Part shown: positions 46,274-56,056 of the stretch, piece after piece
How the letters are laid out: every line of letters starts with the position of its first letter
How positions within the stretch are numbered: the first letter of the stretch is position 1
Assembly (NCBI RefSeq): GCF_900106565.1
Contig: NZ_FNNJ01000002.1
Span: 633,290 to 697,289 of the forward strand
Origin: Lutibacter oricola
GTDB lineage: Bacteria; Bacteroidota; Bacteroidia; Flavobacteriales; Flavobacteriaceae
Length of the DNA stretch: 64,000 bases
Direction: 5' to 3'
The notes under the pieces: model-generated
Seen by the model: the letters and a program-made list of their open reading frames with translations, nothing else
What the model was told of the DNA's origin: nothing
The model's database searches: none
Position numbers and translations under genes: made by a program

Positions 46274-48205
46274 ATGAACAGAAAACAATTTATTGGAACT
46301 TTAGGATGTGCTAGTTTAGCCATTTTAGCAGGAGGTTTAACAGCTTGTGTTTCAAACAAAAAAAATAATGAATTTGTTTTTTTAGAAGCAGAACAATTTG
46401 AGAATTTAGGTGGTTGGGATTTAGATCAACAATCTATGGAACAAATGGGATCTCCGTATTTATTAGCACACGGACTTGGAATACCTGTTGAAGATGCAAC
46501 CACCGAAATTGAATTTCCTTCTAAAGGAACTTATAGAGTTTGGGTAAGAACTCGCGATTGGGTTGCTCCTTGGAAAGTTGAAGGAGCTCCAGGTAAATTT
46601 CAATTATTAATTAACAGTGAACCTCTAAATGAAACTTTTGGAACCAAAGGAGCTGAATGGCATTGGCACGATGGCGGACTAGTTACAGTTGATGAAACTG
46701 CAAAAGTAAGCTTACATGATTTAACTGGTTTTGAAGGTAGGTGTGAAGCAATTCTATTTTGTAAAGATATTGATTTTGAACCTTCTAATAATATAGAGGC
46801 ACTTACCAAATTCAGAAGAAATTTATTAGGACTACCTGAAAAACCGAAAGATGGTGGCTCTTTTGATTTAGCGATAGTTGGAGGCGGATTTGCTGGTACA
46901 TGTGCGGCTATTTCTGCAGCAAGAAACGGTTTAAATGTTGTTTTAATTCAAGATAGAACTGTTTTAGGTGGTAATGGAAGTTCTGAAGTTAGGGTTTGGC
47001 CTGAAGGGAAAATTCAACAAGAACCCTATCCGCATATTGGTGATATAGTAGCAGAAATATCTCCAGATTTATTTACCCCAAAATTTAAATCTAAAAATGC
47101 TGGAGGAGGAATCGCCTATAACGATGCACGTAAAATGGCAGTTGTTAAAGCAGAACCTAGAATTACATTAATGACAGAAGAGAGAGTAATTAATGTGAAA
47201 CAAAAAAACGGAAAAATATTATCAGTAGTATCTCAAAACACTAAAACTGCAGAACATACAAGTATAAAGGCTAATTATTTTTCAGATTGCACAGGTGATG
47301 CCACTGTTGGTTTTATGGCAGGAGCTGATTTTGAAATCTCTAGCGTAGGTGTAATGGGTATGTCTAATTTATGGAATGTTCTTGATGCCTCTAATAAAAA
47401 AGAGGTTCTTGAATGTGACTGTAAAGATAAGGCTGCTCTAACTATTTCATGTGACATAGGTAAAACCGAACAACCATTCCCTCGTTGTCCTTGGGCAATT
47501 GATTTAACAGATAAACCTTTTCCTGGCAGAAAAAATTATAAAGGTCAATGGGGTGGCGAAGATCCTTTAGGAAATTTAGGTGGTTGGTTTTGGGAAAGCG
47601 GTTTTGATAAAAATCCAATAACTGATGTTGAAATTATTAGAGATTTAAACCTTAGAGCAATGTATGGTGCTTGGGATGCTCTAAAAAATGTTGATAAACT
47701 CTATCCAAATCACAGGTTGGGTTGGTCGGCATACATTGCTGGAAAAAGGGAATCAAGAAGGCTTTTAGGAGATGTAATTTTAAGTGCTGATAATTTTAGA
47801 GATCATAAAACATTTCCTGACCCTGCATTTCCTTGTTCTTGGCATATTGATATTCATACTCCACACAAAGATTACGATGATGACTTAAAAGGAAATGAGT
47901 TTATTTCACAAGCCACTACAGGCAAACAAAACAAGTATAAATATAAAGGAATTTACTGGGCTCCTTACCGAACATTATACAGCCGTAATATTAATAATTT
48001 ATTTATGGCAGGAAGAGATATTAGCGTAACAAGAGAAGGAATTGGGCCAATACGAGTTATGAAAACTTGTGGTATGATGGGAGAAATTGTAGGAAAAGCA
48101 GCTTCTTTATGTTCTAAATATAATATATCTCCAAAAGAAGTATATGAACATAAACTTGATGAACTACAAGAATTAATGAGGCAACCTGGAAATAAAAGCG
48201 TATAA
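46274..48205 (+). CDS. FAD-dependent oxidoreductase with N-terminal carbohydrate-binding-like domain
   Basis: A 643-residue protein with a signal peptide that carries a possible lipobox (GGLTACVS). About 35-180 is a beta-sandwich (FVFLEAEQFENLGGWDLDQQ, YRVWVRTRDW) of the kind attached to glycan-processing enzymes. The FAD-binding domain begins DLAIVGGGFAGTCAAIS (about 194-210) and continues with VLGGNGSSEVRVW; the end has NLFMAGRDISVTREGIG. This is the PF12831-type family often found in polysaccharide loci of Bacteroidetes; the reaction is unknown. It is coupled to the fucosidase and ends before a strong terminator. Confidence 0.85.
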   Translation: MNRKQFIGTLGCASLAILAGGLTACVSNKKNNEFVFLEAEQFENLGGWDLDQQSMEQMGSPYLLAHGLGIPVEDATTEIEFPSKGTYRVWVRTRDWVAPWKVEGAPGKFQLLINSEPLNETFGTKGAEWHWHDGGLVTVDETAKVSLHDLTGFEGRCEAILFCKDIDFEPSNNIEALTKFRRNLLGLPEKPKDGGSFDLAIVGGGFAGTCAAISAARNGLNVVLIQDRTVLGGNGSSEVRVWPEGKIQQEPYPHIGDIVAEISPDLFTPKFKSKNAGGGIAYNDARKMAVVKAEPRITLMTEERVINVKQKNGKILSVVSQNTKTAEHTSIKANYFSDCTGDATVGFMAGADFEISSVGVMGMSNLWNVLDASNKKEVLECDCKDKAALTISCDIGKTEQPFPRCPWAIDLTDKPFPGRKNYKGQWGGEDPLGNLGGWFWESGFDKNPITDVEIIRDLNLRAMYGAWDALKNVDKLYPNHRLGWSAYIAGKRESRRLLGDVILSADNFRDHKTFPDPAFPCSWHIDIHTPHKDYDDDLKGNEFISQATTGKQNKYKYKGIYWAPYRTLYSRNINNLFMAGRDISVTREGIGPIRVMKTCGMMGEIVGKAASLCSKYNISPKEVYEHKLDELQELMRQPGNKSV

Positions 48206-48216
48206 AATTGACTATA

Positions 48217-48250
48217 AAAAACCCGCGTTTTATAAAAAAATGCGGGTTTT
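48217..48250 (+). terminator. Terminator after the fucosidase operon
   Basis: AAAACCCGC and GCGGGTTTT form a 9-bp stem with a loop of about 15 bases, followed by TTTTA. The opposite strand also ends in T residues, so it may serve the convergent his operon, whose last gene stops at 48276. Confidence 0.85.
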
Positions 48251-48275
48251 ACTATTTAGTTATAATTGAATACTA

Positions 48276-48872
48276 TTAATGCCTACCTTCTAATATTTTT
48301 ACAATATCTTTTAAAGTATAACCTTTAGCTTGTAATAAAATTAAATAATGAAATAGTAAATCGGCTCCTTCATTTAAAAACAATTCTTCATTATCATCTT
48401 TTGCTTCAATAACTATTTCAACAGCTTCCTCTCCTACTTTCTGTGCAATTTTATTAATTCCTTTTTTGAATAATGAAGCTACATAACTCTTTTCAGAATC
48501 TGCATTCATTCTTCTACTTGTAATAACATTTTCAAGTTCCGATAGAAATCCAAACGAAGCTTCATTAGTTTCATCCCAACAAGTATCTGATCCAGTATGA
48601 CAAGTTGCTCCAACTGGCTTAACTTTTATTAATAAAGTATCATTATCACAATCGTTTTTTACAGAAACTAAGTTTAAAAAATTACCACTTTCTTCACCTT
48701 TTGTCCATAATCTATTTTTAGTTCTACTAAAAAAAGTAACCTTACCAGTTTTAACTGTTTTCTCGTAGGCTTCTTTATTCATATAGCCTAACATTAACAC
48801 TTGTCTTGTTACAAAATCTTGAATAATAGCTGGTACTAAGCCATCATTATTTTTATTGAAATCTATTGTCAT
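48276..48872 (-). CDS. hisIE: Bifunctional phosphoribosyl-AMP cyclohydrolase / phosphoribosyl-ATP pyrophosphatase
   Basis: A 198-residue fusion catalysing the second and third steps of histidine synthesis. HisI occupies about 1-105, with the metal and active-site motifs GYMNKEAYEKT, SRTKNRLWTKGE and CDNDTLL, GATCHTG. HisE occupies about 110-198, with the helical pyrophosphatase motif GEEAVEIVIEAKDD and EGADLLFHYLILL. It is the last gene of the operon, separated from hisF by a palindromic repeat. Confidence 0.95.
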   Translation of the reverse strand: MTIDFNKNNDGLVPAIIQDFVTRQVLMLGYMNKEAYEKTVKTGKVTFFSRTKNRLWTKGEESGNFLNLVSVKNDCDNDTLLIKVKPVGATCHTGSDTCWDETNEASFGFLSELENVITSRRMNADSEKSYVASLFKKGINKIAQKVGEEAVEIVIEAKDDNEELFLNEGADLLFHYLILLQAKGYTLKDIVKILEGRH

Positions 48873-48901
48873 AATTATTTCTTATAATATTATTTTAACC
48901 G

Positions 48902-48978
48902 TCATCCTGAGTGATAACGAAGGATCTCTAAACCAAATGTGAGATTCTTCAATACGTTTCTCTTCTTTCAGAATGACA
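48902..48978. repeat. Palindromic intergenic repeat between hisF and hisIE
   Basis: A 77-bp element with ends GTCATCCTGA and TCAGAATGAC, inverted repeats with one mismatch. It is of the same type as the element at 50634. Similar short elements are scattered in many flavobacterial genomes. Confidence 0.7.
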
Positions 48979-48986
48979 ACTATTTA

Positions 48987-49742
48987 CTACAACCTTACAG
49001 GTATATTTTTCTTTTTTAATTCCTTTTTTAAATCTACTATTTCAATTTCTTTAAAATGAAATACACTAGCTGCCAATGCGGCATCTGCTTTACCATCAAT
49101 AAATGTATCTGCAAAATGCTGCATATTTCCTGCTCCACCAGAAGCTATTATTGGAATATTTACCAAATCGCTTAAATGCGCCAAAGCTTTATTTGCAAAA
49201 CCATTTTTAGTTCCATCGTGATTCATAGAAGTAAATAAAATTTCACCAGCTCCACGTTCTTCAACTTCTTTTGCCCATTCAAATAATTTAATATCTGTAG
49301 GTACCTTTCCACCTACTAAATGCACCATCCATTCTCCATCAATTTGTTTTGCATCAATAGCAACAACAACACATTGACTACCAAATTTTGCAGCCAAATC
49401 GTTTATTAATTGTGGATTTTTTACTGCTGAAGAATTAATAGAAACTTTATCTGCTCCAGAATTCAACAATAAATCTACATCTTCAACAGATGAAATTCCA
49501 CCACCAACTGTAAACGGAATATTTACTTTTTCAGCAACGTGCATTACTAATTCGGCTAAGGTTCTACGCTTTTGTTCTGTTGCTGTAATATCTAAAAACA
49601 CCAACTCATCTGCACCTTCATTTGCATAAATTTCCGCTAATTCTACCGGATCTCCAGCATCACGTAAATCTACAAAATTTACGCCTTTTACTGTTCTTCC
49701 ATCCTTAATATCTAAACAAGGAACTATTCTTTTTGTTAACAT
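48987..49742 (-). CDS. hisF: Imidazole glycerol phosphate synthase, cyclase subunit
   Basis: A 251-residue TIM barrel that with HisH turns PRFAR plus ammonia into imidazole glycerol phosphate and AICAR. Catalytic Asp residues lie in [16 protein letters not shown] (Asp11) and VVAIDAKQ. The phosphate sites are FTVGGGISS and IASGGAGN. Length is normal. Confidence 0.96.
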   Translation of the reverse strand: MLTKRIVPCLDIKDGRTVKGVNFVDLRDAGDPVELAEIYANEGADELVFLDITATEQKRRTLAELVMHVAEKVNIPFTVGGGISSVEDVDLLLNSGADKVSINSSAVKNPQLINDLAAKFGSQCVVVAIDAKQIDGEWMVHLVGGKVPTDIKLFEWAKEVEERGAGEILFTSMNHDGTKNGFANKALAHLSDLVNIPIIASGGAGNMQHFADTFIDGKADAALAASVFHFKEIEIVDLKKELKKKNIPVRL

Positions 49743-49808
49743 TTAATTTTGGTATATGGTATCTAGTAACTGGTATTTAGCAACTATGATACTTAACTAT
49801 ATATTTTT

Positions 49809-49873
49809 GTCATTCCTACATAGGCAGGAATCTATTTTTTAACTGTTTGGATTCCTGTTTTCACAGGAATGAT
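49809..49873. repeat. Palindromic intergenic repeat between hisA and hisF
   Basis: A 65-bp element: GTCATTCCT at the left, AGGAATGAT at the right, with inner arms CAGGAATC and GATTCCTG. It is clearly homologous to the element at 50727. Confidence 0.75.
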
Positions 49874-49882
49874 ATTCAATTA

Positions 49883-50608
49883 TTAACTATTTAATATAAA
49901 TTGTTCTATTTGCTTCATACTAATTTTATGTTCGTAAATTGCTTTACCAACAATGGTTCCTTCGCATCCCATTTCTTTTAAACGTGGTAATTCATCATAG
50001 GTTGAAATTCCTCCAGATGCAATTAGTTTTATATTATTAGTTTCATTCAATATTTTCTGATATAAATCAAACGATGGTCCTTGTAACATTCCATCTTTAG
50101 AAATATCTGTACAAATAACATAACTAACACCTTCTTTCTCGTATCCTTGTATAAAAGGAACTAACTCTTTATCACTTTCTTCTAACCAACCACCAACAGC
50201 AACTTTCTCATTATTAGCATCAGCTCCTAAAATAATTTTATCCGAACCATATTTACCTAACCATTCTTTAAAAATAATTGGATTTTTAACAGCAATACTT
50301 CCTCCTGTAATTTGGTTCGCTCCACTTTCAAAAGCAATTTTTAAATCTTCGTTTGATTTTAAACCACCTCCAAAATCAATAGATAAATCTGTATTTGAAG
50401 CAATTGTTTCTAACACTTTATAATTAACAATATGACTTGCTTTTGCGCCATCTAAATCAACTAAATGCAAATGTTTAACACCGTGATCTTGAAACATTTT
50501 TGCTACTTCTAACGGGTTTTCATTGTATACCTTTTCCGTTGTATAATCTCCTTTTGATAGGCGAACACATTTTCCGTTTATAATATCTATTGCTGGTATA
50601 ATTCTCAT
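49883..50608 (-). CDS. hisA: Phosphoribosylformimino-5-aminoimidazole carboxamide ribotide isomerase
   Basis: A 241-residue TIM barrel catalysing the ProFAR to PRFAR Amadori rearrangement. Key residues are Asp8 in [14 protein letters not shown] and the Asp in [10 protein letters not shown]. Phosphate sites are DFGGGLKS and IASGGIST. HisA and HisF share ancestry, visible in the same barrel layout. It is flanked on both sides by palindromic repeats. Confidence 0.96.
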   Translation of the reverse strand: MRIIPAIDIINGKCVRLSKGDYTTEKVYNENPLEVAKMFQDHGVKHLHLVDLDGAKASHIVNYKVLETIASNTDLSIDFGGGLKSNEDLKIAFESGANQITGGSIAVKNPIIFKEWLGKYGSDKIILGADANNEKVAVGGWLEESDKELVPFIQGYEKEGVSYVICTDISKDGMLQGPSFDLYQKILNETNNIKLIASGGISTYDELPRLKEMGCEGTIVGKAIYEHKISMKQIEQFILNS

Positions 50609-50633
50609 TGTTTACTAATTATATTTTTTAATT

Positions 50634-50710
50634 CGTCATGCTGAACTTGATTCAGCATCTTACCTAATTTTCAATTTGTAATGGAACCCTAAAACAAGTT
50701 CAGGGTGACG
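50634..50710. repeat. Palindromic intergenic repeat between hisH and hisA (first of two)
   Basis: A 77-bp element with arms CGTCATGCTGAACTTG and CAAGTTCAGGGTGACG, an imperfect inverted repeat. An inner GCTGAA / TTCAGC hairpin is also present. It belongs to the same class as 48902-48978. Confidence 0.7.
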
Positions 50711-50726
50711 TATTTTATTTAATATT

Positions 50727-50793
50727 GTCATTCCTATCGCAGGCAGGAATTTATTTTTAACGCTGTATTAATTCCTGTTTTCACAGGAATAAC
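50727..50793. repeat. Palindromic intergenic repeat between hisH and hisA (second of two)
   Basis: A 67-bp element homologous to 49809-49873: GTCATTCCTAT then GCAGGCAGGAAT at the left, ATTCCTGTTTTCACAGGAAT at the right. The two copies share sequence at both ends and differ mainly in the middle. Confidence 0.75.
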
Positions 50794-50803
50794 ATTCTCC
50801 TTT

Positions 50804-51385
50804 CTACAACTCTAAAAAGTTTTGTAAAATTTGCGCTCCAGCTTTGCTACTTTTTTCTGGATGAAATTGCACTCCATAAAAGTTTTTTTCTTTTAATGCT
50901 GAAGCATATTTAATTCCGTAATTAGTTGTAGCAATGGTTTCTTCATTTAAAGTAACATAAAAGCTATGTACTAAATACATATATTCTTTCTCTTTAATAC
51001 CTTTAAATAAATCCGATTTTAAATTTTCAATTTGATTCCAACCAATTTGTGGAACTTTTTCAGAGCCATCAAATTTAATTACATCTACATCAAAAATATT
51101 TAAACCGTTTGTATTACCTTCTTCGCAATATTTACACATTAGCTGCATACCCAAGCAAATACCCAAAACTGGTTGTTTTAATGTTGGTATAACTTTGTCT
51201 AAACCTGTGTGCTTCAATTTTTCCATTGCACTACTCGCCTCACCTACACCAGGAAAAATTACCTTATCAGCATTTCTAATCTCCTCTTCATTATCTGTTA
51301 AAACAGCTTCATAACCTAAACGTTTTATTGCAAACTTTATAGATTGTATATTTCCTGCTCCGTAATTTATTATTACTATTTTCAT
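50804..51385 (-). CDS. hisH: Imidazole glycerol phosphate synthase, glutamine amidotransferase subunit
   Basis: A 193-residue class I glutaminase that feeds ammonia to HisF. The nucleophile Cys is in LGICLGMQLM (about residue 78), and the His/Glu pair is in GVQFHPEKS near the C-terminus. The N-terminus IVIINYGAGNIQSI is typical. Confidence 0.96.
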   Translation of the reverse strand: MKIVIINYGAGNIQSIKFAIKRLGYEAVLTDNEEEIRNADKVIFPGVGEASSAMEKLKHTGLDKVIPTLKQPVLGICLGMQLMCKYCEEGNTNGLNIFDVDVIKFDGSEKVPQIGWNQIENLKSDLFKGIKEKEYMYLVHSFYVTLNEETIATTNYGIKYASALKEKNFYGVQFHPEKSSKAGAQILQNFLEL

Positions 51386-51396
51386 TTATTCTATTT

Positions 51397-51456
51397 AGTT
51401 GTTTGTTATTAGTTGTTTGTTGTTGGCTAAAAACCAGCAACCAAAAACTAACAACA
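51397..51456. repeat. Palindromic repeat between hisB and hisH
   Basis: A 60-bp element rich in GTTGTTTG on the left and CAACCAAAAACTAACAAC on the right, pairing around the loop CTAAAA. The left arm itself contains tandem TTAGTTGTTTGTTAT-type repeats. It differs in sequence from the other his-operon repeats. Confidence 0.6.
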
Positions 51457-51457
51457 C

Positions 51458-52594
51458 TTAAAGCATTCCTTTTGTGCTTGGTAAAATCATTTTTTCTGGA
51501 TCACGTTTAACAGCAGCTTTTATAGCTTTTGCAAACGCTTTAAAAATTCCTTCAATTTTATGATGTTCATTTACACCTTCTGCTTTAATATTTAAATTAC
51601 ATCGCGCACCATCAGTAAACGATTTAAATAAGTGATAAAACATTTCTGTTGGCATTTTACCAATCATTTCACGTTTAAAGTCTGCTTCCCAAACCAGCCA
51701 ATTTCTTCCCCCAAAATCAATAGCAACTTGTGCCAAACAATCGTCCATTGGTAAACAAAACCCATAACGTTCAATACCTAACTTATTTCCTAAGGCTTTG
51801 GCAAACACTTCACCTAAAGCAATCATAGTATCTTCTACCGTATGGTGCTCATCTACTTCTAAATCTCCTTTAACTTTAATGGTTAAATCCATATTACCGT
51901 GGCGTGCAATTTGGTCTAACATATGATCAAAAAATGCTAAACCTGTTGAAATTTCACTCTTGCCGGTTCCGTCTAAGTTTAATTTTATATAAATCTTAGT
52001 TTCGTTGGTGTTACGTGTTAATTCGGCTGTTCTATTTTCTAGTTTTAAAAACTCATAAATTTGCTCCCAATCGTTACTTTCTAACGCAATAATAGTGTCT
52101 AACTCATCGCGTTTTACAGTAATTTCTCCTGTACCAAGATTTGTATTGTCGTTTATATAAATTCCTTTTGAACCTAAGTTCTTAGCCAATTCAATATCTG
52201 TTAAACGATCTCCAATTACAAACGAGTTTTCTAGATCGTACTCTTCAGAAAAATATTCAGTCAATAAGCCAGTACCTGGTTTACGAGTATTTGCATTTTC
52301 GTGCGGAAAAGTTCTATCTAAAAACACTTTATCAAAAACAACACCTTCATTCTCAAAAGATTTCATTATAAAATTATGAACAGGCCAAAATGTATCTTCA
52401 GGAAAAACATCGGTTCCTAAACCATCTTGATTAGTTATCATAACCAATTCATAATCTAACTCTTTTGCTATTCTACCTAAAAACGTAAATGCTTTTGGGT
52501 AAAATATCATTTTTTCAAATGCGTCTATTTGCTCATCAATGGTTTCTTTTATTATTGTACCATCTCTGTCTATAAATAAAACTTTCTTACTCAT
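51458..52594 (-). CDS. hisB: Bifunctional histidinol-phosphatase / imidazoleglycerol-phosphate dehydratase
   Basis: A 378-residue fusion. The HAD phosphatase half (about 1-165) has [11 protein letters not shown] with the nucleophile Asp, and [15 protein letters not shown]. The IGP dehydratase half (about 185-378) has the manganese motifs [28 protein letters not shown], and [17 protein letters not shown]. The fused form is usual in Bacteroidetes and enterobacteria. One base separates it from hisC. Confidence 0.96.
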   Translation of the reverse strand: MSKKVLFIDRDGTIIKETIDEQIDAFEKMIFYPKAFTFLGRIAKELDYELVMITNQDGLGTDVFPEDTFWPVHNFIMKSFENEGVVFDKVFLDRTFPHENANTRKPGTGLLTEYFSEEYDLENSFVIGDRLTDIELAKNLGSKGIYINDNTNLGTGEITVKRDELDTIIALESNDWEQIYEFLKLENRTAELTRNTNETKIYIKLNLDGTGKSEISTGLAFFDHMLDQIARHGNMDLTIKVKGDLEVDEHHTVEDTMIALGEVFAKALGNKLGIERYGFCLPMDDCLAQVAIDFGGRNWLVWEADFKREMIGKMPTEMFYHLFKSFTDGARCNLNIKAEGVNEHHKIEGIFKAFAKAIKAAVKRDPEKMILPSTKGML

Positions 52595-52595
52595 A

Positions 52596-53630
52596 TTATA
52601 TTTCGTTCAATGCTTTTATTAAAAGCTTAGTTTCTTTTTTAGTACCTACGGTAAAACGTAAGGTGTTTTCGCATAAAGGTTGTGTAGTTCTGTTTCTAAT
52701 TACTATACCCTTTTCTATTAATTGATTGTATCTTTTTGTTGCATTATCAACTACTACTAACACAAAATTAGCATCACTAGGGTAAATTTTTTCAACAAAT
52801 GAAATTTCTTTAAGCCCCTGAATTAATCTTGCTCTTTCTTTTAAAATGTTTTTTACGTCGTCCTTTAAATCATCTAGCTTTGTAAACCTTTTTAAAGCGC
52901 ATTTCTGTGTTAAATCGTTGATATTATATGGTGGTTTAATTTTGTTTAAAACCGCTATAATTTCTTCTGAAGCATAACATATACCTAATCTAACTCCTGC
53001 CATAGCATAGGCTTTAGAAAATGTTTGAGTAATAATTAAATTTGGAAACTCGTTTAAGCGATCTAACCAACTTTTATGTTCGGAAAAATCTATATAAGCT
53101 TCATCAATTACAACTATACCTGGAAATGTATTTAACAAAACTTCTACACTTTCTTTAGAAAATGAATTTCCCGTTGGATTATTAGGAGAGCATAAAAACA
53201 ATATTTTTGAATTTTTATCTGCTCCTTCTAAAATGTTTTTTACTGAAGGTTCGAAGTTTTTAGTTAAAACAATTTCTCTATTTTCAATATTGTTTAAATT
53301 GGCTAACACACTATACATACCATAAGTTGGTGGCAATGTTATTATGTTATCTTCTTTTGGTTCACAAAAAGCTCTAAAAATTAAATCTAATACTTCATCG
53401 CTACCGTTACCTAATAAAATTTGAGATTCTTTTACCTTCTTTAATTTTACTAGTTCTGTTTTAACAGTTTTTTGTTGTGGATCTGGATACCTATTTACTC
53501 CGTTTTCGTGAGGGTTTTCGTTGGCATCTAAAAAAATCATCTCAGTATCGAAATCTTTAAATTCATCTCTTGCGGAAGAATAAGGCTTCATTGCCCGGAT
53601 GTTCTCTCTGATTAGTTTCTCGATTTTCAT
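52596..53630 (-). CDS. hisC: Histidinol-phosphate aminotransferase
   Basis: A 344-residue PLP enzyme, aminotransferase class I/II. The PLP lysine is in [16 protein letters not shown]; substrate and cofactor residues include [12 protein letters not shown] and IDEAYIDF, with a C-terminal Arg in [10 protein letters not shown]. It transfers an amino group from glutamate to imidazole acetol phosphate. Stop and the hisB start are one base apart. Confidence 0.95.
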   Translation of the reverse strand: MKIEKLIRENIRAMKPYSSARDEFKDFDTEMIFLDANENPHENGVNRYPDPQQKTVKTELVKLKKVKESQILLGNGSDEVLDLIFRAFCEPKEDNIITLPPTYGMYSVLANLNNIENREIVLTKNFEPSVKNILEGADKNSKILFLCSPNNPTGNSFSKESVEVLLNTFPGIVVIDEAYIDFSEHKSWLDRLNEFPNLIITQTFSKAYAMAGVRLGICYASEEIIAVLNKIKPPYNINDLTQKCALKRFTKLDDLKDDVKNILKERARLIQGLKEISFVEKIYPSDANFVLVVVDNATKRYNQLIEKGIVIRNRTTQPLCENTLRFTVGTKKETKLLIKALNEI

Positions 53631-53667
53631 TTTTTATTTGGGTTAGTTAGTTTTTTGTTTTTCTATT

Positions 53668-54951
53668 TCACTTCAATTTATTTAATCTTAATGTTACTGC
53701 ATTTTTATGCGCGTCTAATCCTTCTGCTCCAGCCAATATTTCTATAGCATTTCCAATATTTTTTATACCTTCTTCAGAAATTTTCTGAAAAGAAATTGCT
53801 TTTAAAAACGAATCTAAATTTACACCTGAATATGCTTTTGTATATCCATTTGTAGGCAATGTATGATTTGTACCCGAAGCATAATCACCTGCACTTTCTG
53901 GCGTATAGTTACCTATAAAAACAGATCCTGCATTTTCAATACCTTCAACATAAAAATTATCATTTGCTGTACAAACAATAAAATGTTCTGGACCATATTC
54001 GTTTATCATTTCTAAAGCTACTTCTTTAGTTTCAACAAAAATAAGTTTAGAGTTTTTTATGGCTTTTTTCGCTATTTTTTTTCTGCTTAATTCTTCTATT
54101 TGAATTTCTAATTCCTTTTCAACTTCATTTAACTTTTCTTTTGAAGTAGAAACTAAAATTACTTGGCTATCTGTACCGTGTTCTGCCTGACTTAATAAAT
54201 CTGAAGCAACAAAGCTAGCATTGGCCGTATCATCTGCCACTACTAATAATTCACTTGGACCTGCCGGCATATCTATTGCTACTCCATATTTAGTTGCTAA
54301 TTGCTTTGCTACTGTAACAAATTGATTTCCTGGCCCAAATATTTTATAAACCTGCGGAATTGTTTCTGTACCAAATGTTAAACCTGCAATTGCCTGTATA
54401 CCTCCTGCTTTTACAATTTTAGTAACACCACATTGCTGTGCTGCATAAATTATTGCTGGATTAATTTTTCCCTGTTTATTTGGTGGTGTAGATAAAACTA
54501 TTTCTTTACAACCTGCAATTTGAGCAGGAATAGCCAACATTAAAACAGATGAGAATAAAGGAGCCGTACCACCTGGAATGTACAAACCAACTTTTTGAAT
54601 TGGTCGTTTTTCTTGCCAACACTCAACTCCTGCAGTTGTTTCGACTAAAACTTTTTCTGTTTTTTGAGCTGCATGAAACTTGTAAATATTATTTTTTGAA
54701 ACTTCAATAGCTTTTTTTAACTCTTCTGAAACTTGATTTTCTGCTTCTTTTATTTCTTCTTCAGAAACAAATAAATCATCTAACTCTACACCATCAAAAA
54801 TAGATGTGTAACGTTTTACGCCATCGTTTCCGTTTCGTTTAATATCGTCAAAAATTGCGGTAACAGTTTCTTCAATATCAGCTATTGTTTGTGTTGGTCT
54901 TTGTAAAATTTGAGACCATTCACTTTTGGCAGGGTTTATTATTTTATTCAT
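53668..54951 (-). CDS. hisD: Histidinol dehydrogenase
   Basis: A 427-residue zinc enzyme carrying out the last two oxidations to histidine. Signature motifs are YIPGGTAPLFSSVLM, GPGNQFVTVAK, DMPAGPSELLVVAD, and the zinc/His region SQAEHGTDSQ with EHFIVCTANDN. The NHTLPTNGYTKAYSGV segment near the C-terminus is also diagnostic. Length is standard. Confidence 0.97.
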   Translation of the reverse strand: MNKIINPAKSEWSQILQRPTQTIADIEETVTAIFDDIKRNGNDGVKRYTSIFDGVELDDLFVSEEEIKEAENQVSEELKKAIEVSKNNIYKFHAAQKTEKVLVETTAGVECWQEKRPIQKVGLYIPGGTAPLFSSVLMLAIPAQIAGCKEIVLSTPPNKQGKINPAIIYAAQQCGVTKIVKAGGIQAIAGLTFGTETIPQVYKIFGPGNQFVTVAKQLATKYGVAIDMPAGPSELLVVADDTANASFVASDLLSQAEHGTDSQVILVSTSKEKLNEVEKELEIQIEELSRKKIAKKAIKNSKLIFVETKEVALEMINEYGPEHFIVCTANDNFYVEGIENAGSVFIGNYTPESAGDYASGTNHTLPTNGYTKAYSGVNLDSFLKAISFQKISEEGIKNIGNAIEILAGAEGLDAHKNAVTLRLNKLK

Positions 54952-54971
54952 TTTTTAATTTCTGTTTAACC

Positions 54972-55067
54972 GTTTAACTGTTGATTTGTGTAATTGATAA
55001 TTCTCAATATTCTATTTAATTGCATAATAATTTACCTCTAAACTTTTAAACAAATCAACACTTTAAC
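54972..55067. repeat. Long inverted repeat between hisG and hisD
   Basis: Arms at 54972-54989 and 55050-55067 are inverted repeats matching at 16 of 18 positions, including a perfect TGTTGATTTGT / ACAAATCAACA core. They enclose about 60 AT-rich bases. The element fills most of the 121-bp hisG-hisD gap. Confidence 0.7.
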
Positions 55068-55072
55068 TAAAA

Positions 55073-55930
55073 TTATAATACCATTTTTTCAATTGGCACA
55101 ACTAATAATCCTTCTGCTCCATTTTCTTTTAACTCGTCAATTACTTCCCAAAAAGAATTTTTTTCAATTACTGTGTGAATAGAACTCCAACCTTCTTCAG
55201 CCAAAGGTAATACCGTAGGACTACGCATACCTGGTAATAAACTTATAATTTTATCTACTTTTTCGTTTGGTGCATTCATTAAAACATATTTAGATTTTCG
55301 CCCTTTTAATACGGCTTGAATTCTAAACTGTAATTTATTCAAAATTTCTTGATTTTCAGAAGAAATATTTGGCGAAACTGCTAAAACAGCTTCACTAGTT
55401 AACATTTTTTCAACTTCTTTTAAGTTATTTTTAAATAACGTACTTCCGCTCGAAACAATATCACAAATAGCATCTGCCAACCCAATATTTGGTGCAATTT
55501 CTACAGAACCATTAATTATGTGAATATCTGGTGTTATGTTAAACTTTTTAAAATATTCAATTACGGTATTTGGGTATGAAGTTGCAATACGCTTACCATC
55601 TAAATCTTGAATAGAATTGTACTCAACATCCTTAGGTACAGCTAAGGAGACTCTACATTTAGAAAAGCCTAACTTTTCTGCAGTAATAATATCTGTACCT
55701 TTTTCTATTAAAACATTTTCTCCAATTATAGCAATATCTACTACTCCATCTCTTAAATATTGAGGAATATCTCCATTACGTAAGTATAATACTTCCATTG
55801 GAAAATTACTTGCTGAAGCCTTTAATTGATCTTTTCCATTATCTATAGAAATTCCACAATCTTTTAATAGTTTTAATGAATCTTGGTTTAATCTTCCTGA
55901 TTTTTGAACTGCGATTTTAATTTTACTCAT
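55073..55930 (-). CDS. hisG: ATP phosphoribosyltransferase, long form
   Basis: A 285-residue enzyme for the first, committed step of histidine synthesis. It is the long, hexameric form: periplasmic-binding-protein-like catalytic lobes (about 1-210; KIAVQKSGRLNQDSLKLLKD, DVGIIGEN-like DIAIIGENVLIE, DIVSSGSTLFKNNL) plus a C-terminal ACT-like regulatory domain (about 215-285) for histidine feedback, so no HisZ is needed. It is the first gene of the operon, preceded by the attenuator and leader peptide. Confidence 0.96.
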   Translation of the reverse strand: MSKIKIAVQKSGRLNQDSLKLLKDCGISIDNGKDQLKASASNFPMEVLYLRNGDIPQYLRDGVVDIAIIGENVLIEKGTDIITAEKLGFSKCRVSLAVPKDVEYNSIQDLDGKRIATSYPNTVIEYFKKFNITPDIHIINGSVEIAPNIGLADAICDIVSSGSTLFKNNLKEVEKMLTSEAVLAVSPNISSENQEILNKLQFRIQAVLKGRKSKYVLMNAPNEKVDKIISLLPGMRSPTVLPLAEEGWSSIHTVIEKNSFWEVIDELKENGAEGLLVVPIEKMVL

Positions 55931-55974
55931 TTTATTTATTAATGTGTTTAAGTAAACGTGCTGAATTTACAAAT

Positions 55975-56005
55975 AAAAACCCGCTTGATTTACTCAAACG
56001 GGTTT
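55975..56005 (-). terminator. Attenuator terminator hairpin ahead of hisG
   Basis: AAACCCGTTTGA and TCAAGCGGGTTT form a stem of about 12 pairs (one G-T) with loop GTAAA, followed by a T run. It lies 45 bp before the hisG start. Confidence 0.88.
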
Positions 56006-56056
56006 AAAATATATTTTAACTAAATTCAATACATCTTCAGCTCGCTTGATTGCAAG
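55975..56056 (-). promoter_or_regulatory. His operon transcription attenuator
   Basis: Four segments lie in order on the minus strand. Segment 1 CTTGC (56056-56052) pairs with segment 2 GCGAG (56045-56041). Segment 2 contains TCAAGCGAG (56049-56041), a near copy of segment 4 TCAAGCGGG (55988-55980). Segment 3 CCCGTTTGA (56002-55994) can pair with either. The 3:4 hairpin is followed by TTTTT and is the terminator; the 2:3 hairpin (one mismatch, one G-T) is the antiterminator. A ribosome stalled at the His codons would cover segment 1 and free segment 2; one finishing at the stop codon covers segment 2 and lets the terminator form. Confidence 0.85.
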
